From Siphonodentalium dalli (taxonomy: Eukaryota; Mollusca; Scaphopoda; Gadilida; Siphonodentaliidae), in contig CP136063.1 in the NCBI GenBank assembly GCA_032622095.1, positions 122,222,723 to 122,286,722 on the forward strand: a stretch of DNA of 64,000 nt, written 5' to 3'. Below, in pieces: positions 47,108 through 58,638 of the stretch. The notes under the pieces were generated by a model. The model was not told the origin of the DNA, searched no databases, and saw only the letters and a program-made list of their open reading frames with translations. Made by a program: the position numbers and the translations under genes. Position 1 is the stretch's first letter. The number at the start of each line of letters is the position of its first letter.

Positions 47108-49901
47108 CGAAGTCTCAAAATATATAGTATAGACTAGCAGGTTAGCCCGCCACCGGCGGCTTGTCCGAAACATGACATTTTTTTTATATTTTTTTTTAAT
47201 TTTTAGCTCCACGCGTTTCAATAAGAAAAATTTGTACCCGGTAGCTCCACCCGTTTCCGAGATCTGGTCTGCGCATGCGCGAAGCTGGCGTCGCACGGGC
47301 TCGGCGACCCGATAAAATTTGTACCTGGCGCAAGATACATTCACATAGCAAATTTCAAGTCGATAGCTCCACCCGTTTTCGAGATCTCGTCTGCGCATGC
47401 GCTGCACGGGCATCGCACGGGCTCGCCAATACGACAACGACCACCGCCTGGTCAAACTACACACACGTACCAAGTTTCGTCCCGATCGGTCGAGAATCGT
47501 AGATTTGTATGAAGTACAACACACACACAAACATAAATATATAAGAGAGATATGTAAATTAGATAGATTGTATCAAAATATATAGGAGATATATGTAAAT
47601 GATCTACACACCATTACTGGTGTTTGTCAAAGTTTAGTGGGGTATATCAATACTCATTCACGATCATATCATTGAGGTCTGAAGGGTGTGGGCTATCTCT
47701 CGAATACACGGAGTTCTCAAAATATATAGTATAGACTAGCAGGTTAGCCCGCCACTGGCGGCATTCGTCCCATGGCTTTGTTTCAGAAACATGACATTTT
47801 TGTAATTATTTATTTTTGTTTTTTATTTTTTAATATGAATTTAATGTTTTTAAAATTTAATATATTTTGTTTCTGAATTGTTTTTTTATTGTTAATTTTT
47901 TTAAATTTTAAATTGTTCTGGCGGAAAAATTTACCCGTAGAAATCCCCCCTTCCTAGGAACGACAGACAACGCATTCTTTGTTTCGTGAAATCTCTCTAC
48001 GATAACATTGCATTGAATTGAAATTAAATTTTAAATTGTTTTAATTAAATTTTTTGTTTCTGGCGGAAAATTTTACCCGTATAAATCCCCCCTTCCTAGG
48101 AACGACAGACAACGCATTCTTTGTTTCGTGAAATCTCTCTACGATAACATTGCATTGAATTTAAAACAAACGCTTCCCGTCGGGAAATCTGTCTGCATAA
48201 TATTTCGAGTCTGCCGTACCCGTCGTAATGTCGTGAAATCTCTCTGCATAATAGATAACATTGCATTGAATCTGTTGTTGGCATTCAGGGCTTCGGGTCG
48301 TTGTTGTTGGTATCACGGCTCCCCGAAAACTCTCACATTGCCGAAAACGTGTATTTAGTAATATCGTTGTTGTTGATATTTACGGCTTGGGGGCTATTTT
48401 CTCGCCAACAATGTCGTTGGCGTTCACAGTTTGGGGCAGTGTGTATAGCTGCGTGAGTTAGCAGGAATCGAGGGGTGTAAGTTTAGAGCTTGTTTATATG
48501 AATGTTTCAGTATTTCGAGCGATAACATTGCATTGAATCTGTTGTTGGCATTCAGGGCTTTCGGGTCGTTGTTGTTGGCATCACGGCTCCCCGAAAACTC
48601 TCACATTGCCGAAAACGTGTATTTAGTAATATCGTTGTTGTTGATATTTACGGCTTGGGGGCTATTTGCTCGCCAACAATGTCGTTGCGTTCACGGTTTG
48701 GGGCAGTGTGTATAGCTGCGTGAGTTAGCAGGAATCGAGGGGTGTAAGTATAGAGCTTGTTTATATGAATGTTTCGGAAATAGACTAAGATTTTCAGCCG
48801 TAACAAAAAATGTATACATCAGAAAATGTAAATTCTATATTTTGCGAGGTATTAGCAAGTTTTGGCTCAACGGGTTTAGCACTTTGAAGTGAATTTGGAT
48901 ATAAAAATATACAGATATAAAAAAAATGTAGAGTTACTCCTCTTGGATCGCGAGCGAATATCAATTAACCCCGAAGTGCCGATTGCGGTGAATTTGATGA
49001 TTGGGAGTGGATAAAGGGTGCTCTGAGCTTCTCGAAAACGCTACCACGGCCGTGTCGGTGGGATTTTACACTTACATACGAAATTTGAGCTCAATATGTA
49101 CACGCGTTTTGGATTCTATGAAGTATATATATACGAAGTCCCAAAATATATAGTATAGACTAGCCGATGAGCCCGACGTTGTCCGGGCTATTCAAAAACC
49201 AAATTTCAAGTCGATAGCTCCACCCGTTTCCGAGTTCAAATTTCAAGTCGATAGCTCCACCCGTTTCCGAGATCTGGTCTGCGCATGCGCGAAGCTGGCG
49301 TCGCACGGGCTCGGCGACCCGATAAAATTCGTATCCGGGGTAAGATACATTCACATAGCAAATTTCAAGTCGATAGCTCCGCCCGTTTCCGAGATCTCGT
49401 CTGCGCATGCGCGAAGCGGGCGCCGCACGGGCTCGCCAATACGACAACGTCAACCGCCTGGTCAAACTACACACACGTACCAAGTTTGGTCCCGATCGGT
49501 CGAGAATCGTAGATTTGTATAAATGACAAACATACAGACAAACATACAAACATACAGACAGAGGTCTTCAAAATATATATGAGACTAGCCGATGAGCCCG
49601 ACGTTGTCCGGGCTATTCAAAAACCAAATTTCAAGTCGATAGCTCTACCCAGCCCGACGTCCGGGCTATTCAAAAACCAAATTTCAAGTCGATGAGCTCG
49701 ATGATCTCGTCTGCGCATGCGCGAAGCGGGCGCCGCACGGGCTCGCCAATACGACAACGTTCACCGCCTGGTCAAACTACACTCACGTACCAAGTTTCGT
49801 CCCGATCGGTCGAGAATCGTAGATTTGTATTAATGACAGACAGACATACAGACAGACAGCCAAACAAACAAACAAACAGAGGTCTTCAAAATATATATGA
49901 G

Positions 49902-50040
49902 ATTGGCAGATTCCAGTAGCTTTATAACGGTATATCTGGGGAGAAATCTGATGCTATATTCGTGATTATCTGGGATGATTTCGGTATATACCAAAGGTAT
50001 ATACTGTAAAAACAAAGCGCGCCATCCGTGCTCGCAGGGT
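49902..50040. repeat. 140-base module, copy 2
   Basis: Nearly identical to 46650-46790; it follows an AAAATATATATGA tail. Confidence 0.8.
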
Positions 50041-51660
50041 TGGTCAGAAACAAATGTTTTTTAAATTTAATTTATGTTTTTTATTTAATTTTTATTCTAA
50101 TTGACACGGGCTCGCTATAACTCCGGTATCACTAATGTACGCGCATTGGAAGGGTCATGTTAACTTCCGCCTGGACCCACGTGGCGTGACGTAATTCACA
50201 ACCACGTGTATTTACCTCGCGACCGCGACACACACAATGGCCCGATAATGGGCACACGTTCCCTGGCATTTCCCAGAAGATATTCATGGGGAGGTCAAGT
50301 GACCAATTTTGAAATTTGCTGGTCGCATTCGTCTGTATGTCTGAGGAATTCTAGGCTAGATATTGTTACCAACATGACATATTTAAATTAATCCCGCCGT
50401 GTACCCCATCACCAACGGCAACGCGACATGTGCTGCGTTCTAAAAATAGGTCGATTGCAGTGGATTCGTACAGATGACGAAATATGAGTGCGACAGATAA
50501 TATTGTTTGATCGAAAGCATTTGAATTAATACGTCGCAAAACTCGCCTTGATGTTGGCTAATAGATATTTGTCCCTGCTAGGTGTTGGGAATGTCGTCAC
50601 ACAACACGCTCATGTCTGCATACCGTCTTACACGCACACTCCGAGACCCAGACGTAAGAATGACATTAGGCATATACGCTCTTTATCAACTACAATGCGA
50701 TAGGAACGCTCTTTAACTATCAATGCGATTAACCCCCGCCGTGCCTTTGCGGTGATTTGGGAGTGGATAAAGGGTGCTCAGAGCTTCTCCAAAACACGAC
50801 TACGGCGGTATCGGTGGGATTTTACACTTACATACGAAATTTGATCTCAATCTGTACACGCGTTTTGGATTCTATGAAGTACACACACACACACACACAT
50901 ATATATATACGAAGTCTCAAAATATATAGTATAGACTAGCAGGTTAGCCCGCCACTGGCGGCATTCGTCCCATGGCTTTTTTCGAAAAAGCAATTGCAAC
51001 AGGTTCCGAGACACTTGTGCTGCATTTGCAGCAAATTTCGGCAATAGTCAGAAACATGACAATTTTAATTGAATTATTTTGTTTTTCAATGAGTTAATTA
51101 TTTTGTTTTTCAATGAGTTAATTGTGCTTTTTTAATTTTTTAATTGAATTTTTTGTTTTTAAATTTTACCCGATTTTTTTTGGTTTTTCAAGGAGTTAAT
51201 TGTGCCTATTTAATTTTGTTTTTCAATTTTACCCGATTTGTTTTTGTTTTTCAATGAACCCGTCCATGACACTTCCCGTATTTAGCAAGTTTGAGCTCAA
51301 TCGGTTCGAGTCTATAAAGGACACACACATATATATGACACTTCCCGTAGGTAGCAAGTTTGAGCTCAATCGGCATTCCCTGGAATTTCCCAGTCAATAT
51401 TTAGCAAGTTTGAGCTCAATCGGTTCGAGTCTATAAAGGACACACTCATATATATGACACTTCCCGTAGGTAGCAAGTTTGAGCTCAATCGGCATTCCCT
51501 GGAATTTGCCAGTCACCAACGCGGCGTAATTTTGGTACATATATAGAGACCAATTGTCCATCGGCTGTCATGTGTAGTAAAGATGTCTTATAAGCCGACA
51601 TTGCCGTGGGGATGCCCGTTCCTACACGCGTTTTCGATTCTATGAAGTACCCACATATAT

Positions 51661-51691
<31 letters not shown>

Positions 51692-52086
51692 CGGGAGTCT
51701 CAAATTATATAGTAGACTAGCAGGTTAGCCCGCCACTGGCAGCTGTTTCAGAAACATGACATTTTTGTATATGAATTTAATGTTTTTTAAATTTAATATA
51801 TTTTGTTTCTGAATTGTTTTTTTATTGTTAATTTTTTTTAATTTTAAATTGTTTTAATTAAATTGTAAATTGTTTTAATTAATTTTTTTGTTTCTGGCGG
51901 AAAAATTTACCTGTAGAAATCCCCCCTTCCTGGGAACGACAGACAACGCATTCTTTGTTTCGTGAAATCTCTCTACGATAACATTGCATTGAATTTAAAA
52001 CAAACGCTTCCCGTCGGGAAATCTGTCTGCATAATATTTTGAGTCTGCCGTACCCGTCGTAATGTCGTGAAATCTCTCTGCATAAT

Positions 52087-52155
52087 AGGCGATATTTTTG
52101 TATACAAACAATGACGTCACGCGAACACGTGCTATTATTGCTGGTAGGCACAAAC
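52087..52155 (+). promoter_or_regulatory. Left terminal inverted repeat with promoter-like motifs
   Basis: After AGGCGATATTTT come TGACGTCAC (52112-52120, a CRE/ATF-type site), CACGTG (52125-52130, an E-box) and GCTGGTAGGCACAA (52140-52153). The same four motifs occur in the same order at the other end with small spacing changes. The YqaJ gene starts 45 bases further in, so the TIR probably doubles as its promoter. The binding factors are inferred from motif similarity only. Confidence 0.6.
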
Positions 52156-52199
52156 GATATAAACAAAGCAGACTCTATGAAATAACACAGTCGGACAAA

Positions 52200-54720
52200 A
52201 TGTCACATCACGAAAACAACAAACCGCTTTCGTCTTACTTGAAATCTTTATCACCAGAGGCATTTGAACGATACAACAACAAACTGTGTTATGACAAGGG
52301 GACGGAAAAATTGCCAGATCCGTATGGTTTATTCGCAAATTGGGAGGATAATCCGACACTGTGGCCCGATGTTTCCGCGGCTGACATTGTTTTGTATTTG
52401 GTAAATTCTCCTGGATTATACACTCTTGACACGATGAAAGCATACAAATCCATGGACGCATATGAGTAAGTACACAATATTTTAATACGTAGTAGCTGTT
52501 GTGATACGCATGAATTGGAATTAGATGTTGTATTTTGTTATCATTGAGCGTGACACTCATGCCACGTGGGTCTCCTAATTTCGTTATACCCCGTTTTACT
52601 ACAACAGTCCAAGCGAAATAATATGCGAGTACATTTGAATTCCACTTTGATATTTTATAGTATATATATAGCTCATATTAACTGCATTATTTGTCGACTG
52701 AGGCTGAGCATTCCAAACTAACACGTTTTTAACAAGTGTTTTAATTTTCAATACGTTGACTGACCATGCAGTAATTTTGTACATGTCCTCAAAGAAATCA
52801 TTAAATAACCGTCATGAAATGATGCAGTTTATCATACACGTAGGTTGCTTTTACATTTTATCAATTTAATAACACTGGGTATTTAAAACAAATTTCAGGT
52901 ATGTCAAGAGTGGACATGTCAAGACAGTCTACTACCACCACATATCTGAACAGTCACCTTATGGCGCCGTGAAAGCTGATGTTACACCATCTCAGAGATT
53001 GTCATTGAAGCCCCATAAGCCATGGGTTTATTTGAACAAAGAAAATGGATCTATCTACACTGCACATTGTACATGTATGGCTGGGTATGTATAAGTAATT
53101 TATGAATAACAATAACAATCCTTTATTATAACATTGACTCACAATGAACTGCACATTGTACATGTACATGGCTCCACAAGTTCGTACAATTAATTTCTGA
53201 AAAAATAATAATAGTCCTTTATTAAATTGTGCATAATAATAACACTCCTATATTGATAGCATACTACTGTCTTATACATGTACAAATGTACATTCAATAT
53301 GGTAATCTAATACCCTACATTTGGTAGTTTAAGTTTTTCTCAATTGAGAAGTGACATATAGCACATAAGCCAAATTTTAGCTTAATGTTTTTCTAATATC
53401 TTTTGCAGACTTGGGGAGGTTTGCAGTCATGTTGCTGCAGTGCTGTTTAAGGTTGAGATGGGAGTGAGATTGGGGCTGTCGCAGAAATCATCAACCAGCG
53501 AGGCATGCAAATGGAACAGCACATTTCGGAAATCTCTTGAACCATCGACTATTGATGAAATACAGACCCTTGTGAACTCAAACAGGAGAAAAGCTGTTGA
53601 CAGTTTCATCCCAACAGGTAACGACCCATTGCCTGACAGCGCAACTTTAGATGAACTGAAAAGCTTGTGTCCTAATGCAGTATTTTTCACACTCATACCA
53701 AAATTGGACCCCGAGGAAACTGATAGTGCAGGAGAGGACAGTTGTGAGTTTCCGGAGTTGTTGACATTATTCTATGACAGCCAATATGCAAAAATGAATC
53801 CTGATGAATTGATGCAACAATGTTCTACTGCCTGGAGTGATTATGAATGCACACTACAACAGATAAAAAATGTTGAACTAGCCACTAAAACCCAGGGCAC
53901 AAATCCAACCTGGTTCAAACACCGGAAAGGCAGAATAACAGGCACAAAAGCCCATCAAATCATGGAATGTGATGTTGATAATATGTATTCTGCTCAACTG
54001 ATTCAACAAATTGCAGGATATAATACATACGACCTCTCCCGTGTTGAAGCTGTCAGGTGGGGAATGGACAATGAACCAAAAGCTAGAAAAGAGTACATAA
54101 GAACCATGTTGCCACAACACAGAAAATTCTCGTGTCAATTGGCTGGACTCAAAATTGATGACCAACATTCATTTCTGGCAGCATCAGCAGATGGACTTGT
54201 AATGTGCCAATGTTGTGAACCGGCTGTCCTGGAAATAAAGTGTCCATGGAAATATAAGGATGCAACTATAGAAGAAATCATCGATAGTGACAATTCGTTC
54301 TACATATCAAAGGAACTGCTACTGAAACGACAACATAAATATTTCACACAAGTTCAGATGGAAATACATGTTCATACACTAAACATGTGTCATTTTGTGG
54401 TCTTTATAAACAAAGACATTCTTATTGTGAAAGTTCCCTATGATGGAGTATTCTGCACGAAACTTGTGGAAAAGTGTTCTTTGTTTTTCAAGAGAAATAT
54501 TCTGCCAGAACTTCTTACACAACGGTTACTTGATATCACAACTGACAAACTTCCTGAAGCTGGCACAGAGTTGTGGTGTATATGCAATGAACCAGCATAT
54601 GGGAACATGTTAAGATGTGCTAATTTTGATATATGTTCAATCAGATGGTTCCATTATAAATGTGTGCAGATAAAGCGAAAACCTAGAAGCAAATGGCTCT
54701 GCCCTCTGTGCAAAGTGTGA
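52200..54720 (+). CDS. SWIM zinc finger - YqaJ nuclease - PHD finger protein of ISL2EU transposon
   Basis: Three exons: 52200-52465, 52899-53084 and 53409-54720 (587 aa). Donors are GTAAGT and GTATGT; acceptors are TTTCAG and TTGCAG. The ATG at 52200 is the first in frame; upstream is TIR. A SWIM zinc finger, C-x-C-x7-C-x-H (C146, C148, C156, H158), spans intron 2. The YqaJ/lambda-exonuclease-like core lies near residues 315-475 with ITGTKAHQI, WGMDNEPKARKEY (Glu 373), ASADG (Asp 412), LEIKCPW (Glu 426, Lys 428) and a late Gln (QVQME), so the nuclease residues look complete. The C terminus is a C4HC3 PHD finger (residues 540-585, with WFHYKC and WLCPLC). The likely role is a 5'-3' DNA exonuclease acting in transposition or its repair. 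The SWIM and PHD parts may bind DNA and histone tails; this is inference. Confidence 0.88.
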
Positions 54721-54850
54721 TAAATTTACCTATGCAAATCAAATTGACAACTAATAAGATGTACTGCCTGATTTTAGCTTTCAATTTGTGTTGTTGGATT
54801 GGATTGTGCATCTTTAGTTCATTCACTGGTTCAATGCAGAAATGCATATA

Positions 54851-55111
54851 CAGTAATGCCCAAAGTAATTGACCACTTAACCACAGCTGAATTATGGGTA
54901 ATTTTTCAGCATTTAGTCGGAAATATGGCTTGTTGCCATTCATTGGAAAGCTCTATCCACTATAAATGTGGATGTATTGTATGAGCAAGCAATGCAATTA
55001 CTGCAGTGATCTTGAATTTACTGAGCCATATTTCCGACTAAATCCTGAAAAATTACCCATAATTAAGTTATTCTGCTGTGGTTAAGTGGTCAATTACTTT
55101 GGGCATTACTG
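54851..55111. mobile_element. mariner-like palindromic MITE, copy 1
   Basis: The ends CAGTAATGCCCAAAGTAATT and its complement are inverted, with TA on both sides (54849-54850 and 55112-55113). TA target and CAGT-starting ends fit Tc1/mariner. The inner arms (GGAAATATGGCTTGTTGCCA and a partial complement) make most of it foldable. A second copy is at 63484-63695. It lies between the 3' ends of the two transposon genes and so does not hit coding sequence. Confidence 0.82.
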
Positions 55112-55531
55112 TATAATGGGCGTACTAGTACAGTATGACTACATGTAGGTTATGTATCAATGGAAATATGTCAAATTACTCAAATTTAACCTTGTTTACA
55201 TATTAATATTATGTGATCATTTCGAGAAAAACACATTCCAAAAAGTAGCCAGTCACTGAATTCATTGCTATTTGAATGACAATGAATCGCTCTTTATACC
55301 GATAATAATAACGATCTTTATTAAATTTAATATAACGCTCTTTATTAAGTTTAGTATTTAACTGCTGAACAATAGAAAATGGAGTACATATACTGATATA
55401 ATTGAGTTATATAATGTTTGACATATTCACATTGATACATGTCCATATATCCTTGTCAGTCATTTAACCACATATGAAGCTTAAAACTATTAAAGCAGTA
55501 AACTAAATTCATATAATATATGTGATGAATT

Positions 55532-58500
55532 TTACTTTACAAGTTTTCCATGAAAATTGGTTATAGCACTGATGATTGTCATGACATTATTTGCATGAGG
55601 CACCATAGACATACTCATCACAGAAGAAATAATGTTAAACTGTTTTAGTCTACCAATGGCTCTTTCGACGTGAATCCTTACATGCGCTATCTTCCGACTT
55701 CTTTCAACTTCACGGGCACTAAGTTGTGTTTTTCCTCTTGTAAAATCAGGAATTATGAGTTCTGCATTCCTAAAGTTCACCTCGTCAGCTATTAGAAAAC
55801 CTCGATCAGCCATCACCTGATCACCATGTTCAATCAAGTCTAAAATTCCAGATCTCTGAGTGATAACCTTGTCCGATACACGACCACCAAAAGCTTTAGA
55901 TATAAATGAAACGGCACCATTTGGATTTATTCCTACCAAGAATTTGACAGTATTGAAATGTTTGTAATTTGACCACGTATTCGCGCGACCTGTCAAATTT
56001 TTTGCTCTTTGAATGAAAACTTCTGTGCAGTCAATTATAACACGACATTTGTTATATGCCTTTCGAAAAACTGATGGTAATGTTCGATGAACATCTGCCT
56101 GAGCTGGCCATCTCACGAAACACACTAGCTTTGAGGCAACACCAGGCAAACCTTTATTCAGGATATCAGATACATGACTCTGTGAAATGTTGAATCTGTA
56201 TGCCAGATCCTGGTGCTTTAGATTAAGTCTTAACTTCATCAGTAACACCATCATCACACAACTTGGAGACAAAACTTTCGAATGTGGCAACACTAATGCA
56301 CAAAACCGAACCAAAAATTGAAATAATCCATATGTAGGAACACCTGTGTAGAATTTTGTTCTGTTATCAGAATCCAGTTCTCCTAAGAAATCAGCATTAA
56401 ATTTAACAGACTTCATCTCTTCTCGTAAACTGTTATTTTCCTCGGTAAGCCGCCGGTTTTCCATGAGAATCTGTCTGTTTTCCTCACGTATCTGCACTAT
56501 CTTCTGGAGGCAGTCATCATGCAAAAAGTCTGAAATAATAATGTATTTTATTTTTTTGTCTGCTAATTTTGATATCTGTTCTAGCAGATGATTCCATTAT
56601 AAAATGTATAAATGCATGGCATTGATATACTAGTACATGTAATTTGACATTGAATGTAATCCACTACTTCTGTTCGGTGTATATGTAATTCAGTTATACA
56701 CGTATATGGATATAATATGACCACTTCTTGGAATCCATATGCCACATGTGGATGTCACTTGATACATAATTGAAAATATAAACATATAATATAACGTTAC
56801 TTCTCATACTGTGTCCGTGCCTCCATAATTTGATATACATATAATTATATTGTTTTGTCATGTTAGAATTTAGTAGGTATATTGTGTCTCATTGTTATTG
56901 AAAAAAAGAGGAATAGCTCACCTTGTTTTGGGGAGTGCAAGGAAGAATCAGAAGATAACAGGTAACCTGCACATGCATCGTCGGTTGAAGATTTCAACCC
57001 CACACTGGTTGTACTGCTGTCTAGCGTTGATATTCCTGACAGTTCAAGTAGAGCAGAAGATGCTACACATATGTCTAATCGCTCTCTTTTTCGCTGATCA
57101 CGATCTTTATTTCGCTCATACCTCTTCTTTCTCACTAGTGGTGTAGATGTCAGTCTACTGTCATAACCCAACTGTACGCTTGGAATATAATCTGGGTCCA
57201 ATGGATCAGAACTCCGCTTACCTGTGAAAAAATTCCACAAATTAATATTGTCGCAATTCAATGTGAACAGAAATTATAATTTTGCTCTGTGATGTACTTT
57301 TCACACCATATACTGCATGTAAATGAAAATTATGTAAATGCATGTACCACCTTGTTGTTAAATATAACTTATTTATTTGAGAATATAATTTGTATTTCTT
57401 GGTGTATATCATTTGTTAACTTTGTTACTTCTCAACATATATGGAAACTTGAATTATAACACAAATGTCTCTTTTGTGTGATGTCACCGCGGCACATCAG
57501 ATGTGCTGGCATACCATTAAGTGGGGATTAACAGATGGTATTTCTGTGTAATGATCTCGAGTTTCACATATCATTCTGGGAATAATGTGTGCAATGACCA
57601 TGGGGCAGAGATAGATAGTGTGACATCATTGTTTAGAATAGAGGGCACATCCTGTTATCGATTACGTAAAACAATAAAACACGTTTGAAGGAAATGTGCA
57701 GATGGATCGCATTACATCAGAAGTATCATCTAAACATTTTATTGGTATACCATGTGTGAATGTTCATAACATGAACTAATCGATACAAACACCCCTGTGT
57801 AATTAATGTTGGAAACTTTCTAACTGAGTAATCTAATTGAAGCAAGAGTTGGAAAATATGTGACTGTTGTTTTACAAACAATAAATTTCCCACTATTTAC
57901 TGACTGGAAACTCAACTATGAGCACAGTTTCAACCTATGTTCTGTTCAGTGTGAAATGTCTAACCAAACAAATGACAATATAATGTTGTGTCAATCGTGA
58001 TATTTTTTATCAATTCAGTGAACAGTGAGCCACCCCCTTCCCCTTCTTGTCACGCCCCATGTACCTAGAATATTATACCAATTGTTCAATTTGAGGGCTA
58101 AACAGTAATACCACTGGCATACACTAAGTAATGATCTTTGCATGGTGTAGAGTTTTGACTTAAATTTACGCTAGGCGTTTTAGTGCAACGAAATTAGGAA
58201 AGTTTGTGAGCTTCGCGCACCATTTAGTGACCATGACAATCACGATTATACACTGATAATACTCACCTGATATGAAGTGGTCACCACACACACGTGGATC
58301 TTTCTCTTTCTTCGGATGCCAGTCCTTATTTTGATCCGATTCAAACACTTTCCGACGTATCGCATTTAGCCACAATTCTCGTAATTCCAGATATTTTTGC
58401 TCATTTGGCAAACGAAAAAATGATCGGTCAACATTTTTGTCGAATCTGTTGGAGCATCCAACAACTACACAACTTTTCCCCGACTTATATTTGCGTTTTC

Positions 58501-58570
58501 TCTTTGGTTTTGCGTTCATTGCTATCGGATACTCGAATGTATTTAGAATGAGAAAGCACTGCGGTGCCAT
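55532..58570 (-). CDS. THAP-domain DDE transposase of ISL2EU transposon
   Basis: Three exons on the minus strand: 58570-58267, 57221-56922 and 56529-55532 (533 aa). Donors are GTGAGT and GTGAGC; acceptors are TTCACAG and TTTCAG; phases agree. Exon 1 encodes a THAP zinc finger (C34, C39, C95, H98, with the conserved W67 and the FFRLP block); basic residues precede it. Exon 2 has SSDPLDPDYIP and a Ser/Thr-rich linker. Exon 3 starts with a coiled coil (REENRQILMENRRL) and a helix-turn-helix-like stretch (LAYRFNISQSHVSDIL). The DDE_Tnp_4-type core follows, with Asp 368 (IIDCTEV), Asp 443 (VMADRGF) and Glu 490 (HVERAIGRL). THAP fingers bind transposon ends; the core cuts and joins DNA. A downstream Met 18 could also serve as start. 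Confidence 0.9.
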
Positions 58571-58638
58571 GATTGTGCCTACCAGCTGGTTTGTTTATGT
58601 TTTGACACGTGACTTGTGACGTCACCAAAATATCGCCT
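58570..58638 (-). promoter_or_regulatory. Right terminal inverted repeat with promoter-like motifs
   Basis: On the minus strand it reads AGGCGATATTTT, then TGACGTCAC, CACGTG and GCTGGTAGGCACAA, mirroring the left end. The start codon of the transposase overlaps its inner border. This suggests a shared control of both genes. Confidence 0.6.

Larger units (their letters stand above)
43931..52086. repeat. Patchwork of short interspersed modules (heads, AT tails, CpG-rich blocks)
   Basis: The region is built from reused modules. Heads of type CTAGCAGGTTAGCCCGCC start near 43934, 44757, 45906, 47134, 47737, 50937 and 51717. Heads of type TAGCCGATGAGCCCG are near 49161 and 49586. Tails of type GAAGTCTCAAAATATATAGT, usually after a (CA)n or (TA)n run, end directly at the next head. 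Other modules are CTGGCGGAAAAATTTACCCG (44195, 46140, 47920, 48061, 51895), a CpG-rich block with GTCTGCGCATGCGC, and GTTTGAGCTCAATCGGTTCG. All open frames here follow modules and recur with them. No gene is supported. Confidence 0.75.
52087..58638. mobile_element. ISL2EU-type DNA transposon, apparently intact
   Basis: The ends AGGCGATATTTT (52087) and AAAATATCGCCT (to 58638) are inverted. The 2-bp AT on each side is the target duplication: the related repeat at 48205-48300 reads through the same flanks as GCATAATAGATAAC without the insert. Two genes transcribed inwards from the ends converge: a SWIM-YqaJ-PHD protein (plus) and a THAP-DDE transposase (minus). This pair (transposase plus YqaJ nuclease, AT target) defines the ISL2EU group as I know it. 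Both genes can be spliced with consensus GT-AG borders and have no stops or frameshifts, so the copy may be autonomous. A mariner-like MITE lies between the genes. Confidence 0.9.
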
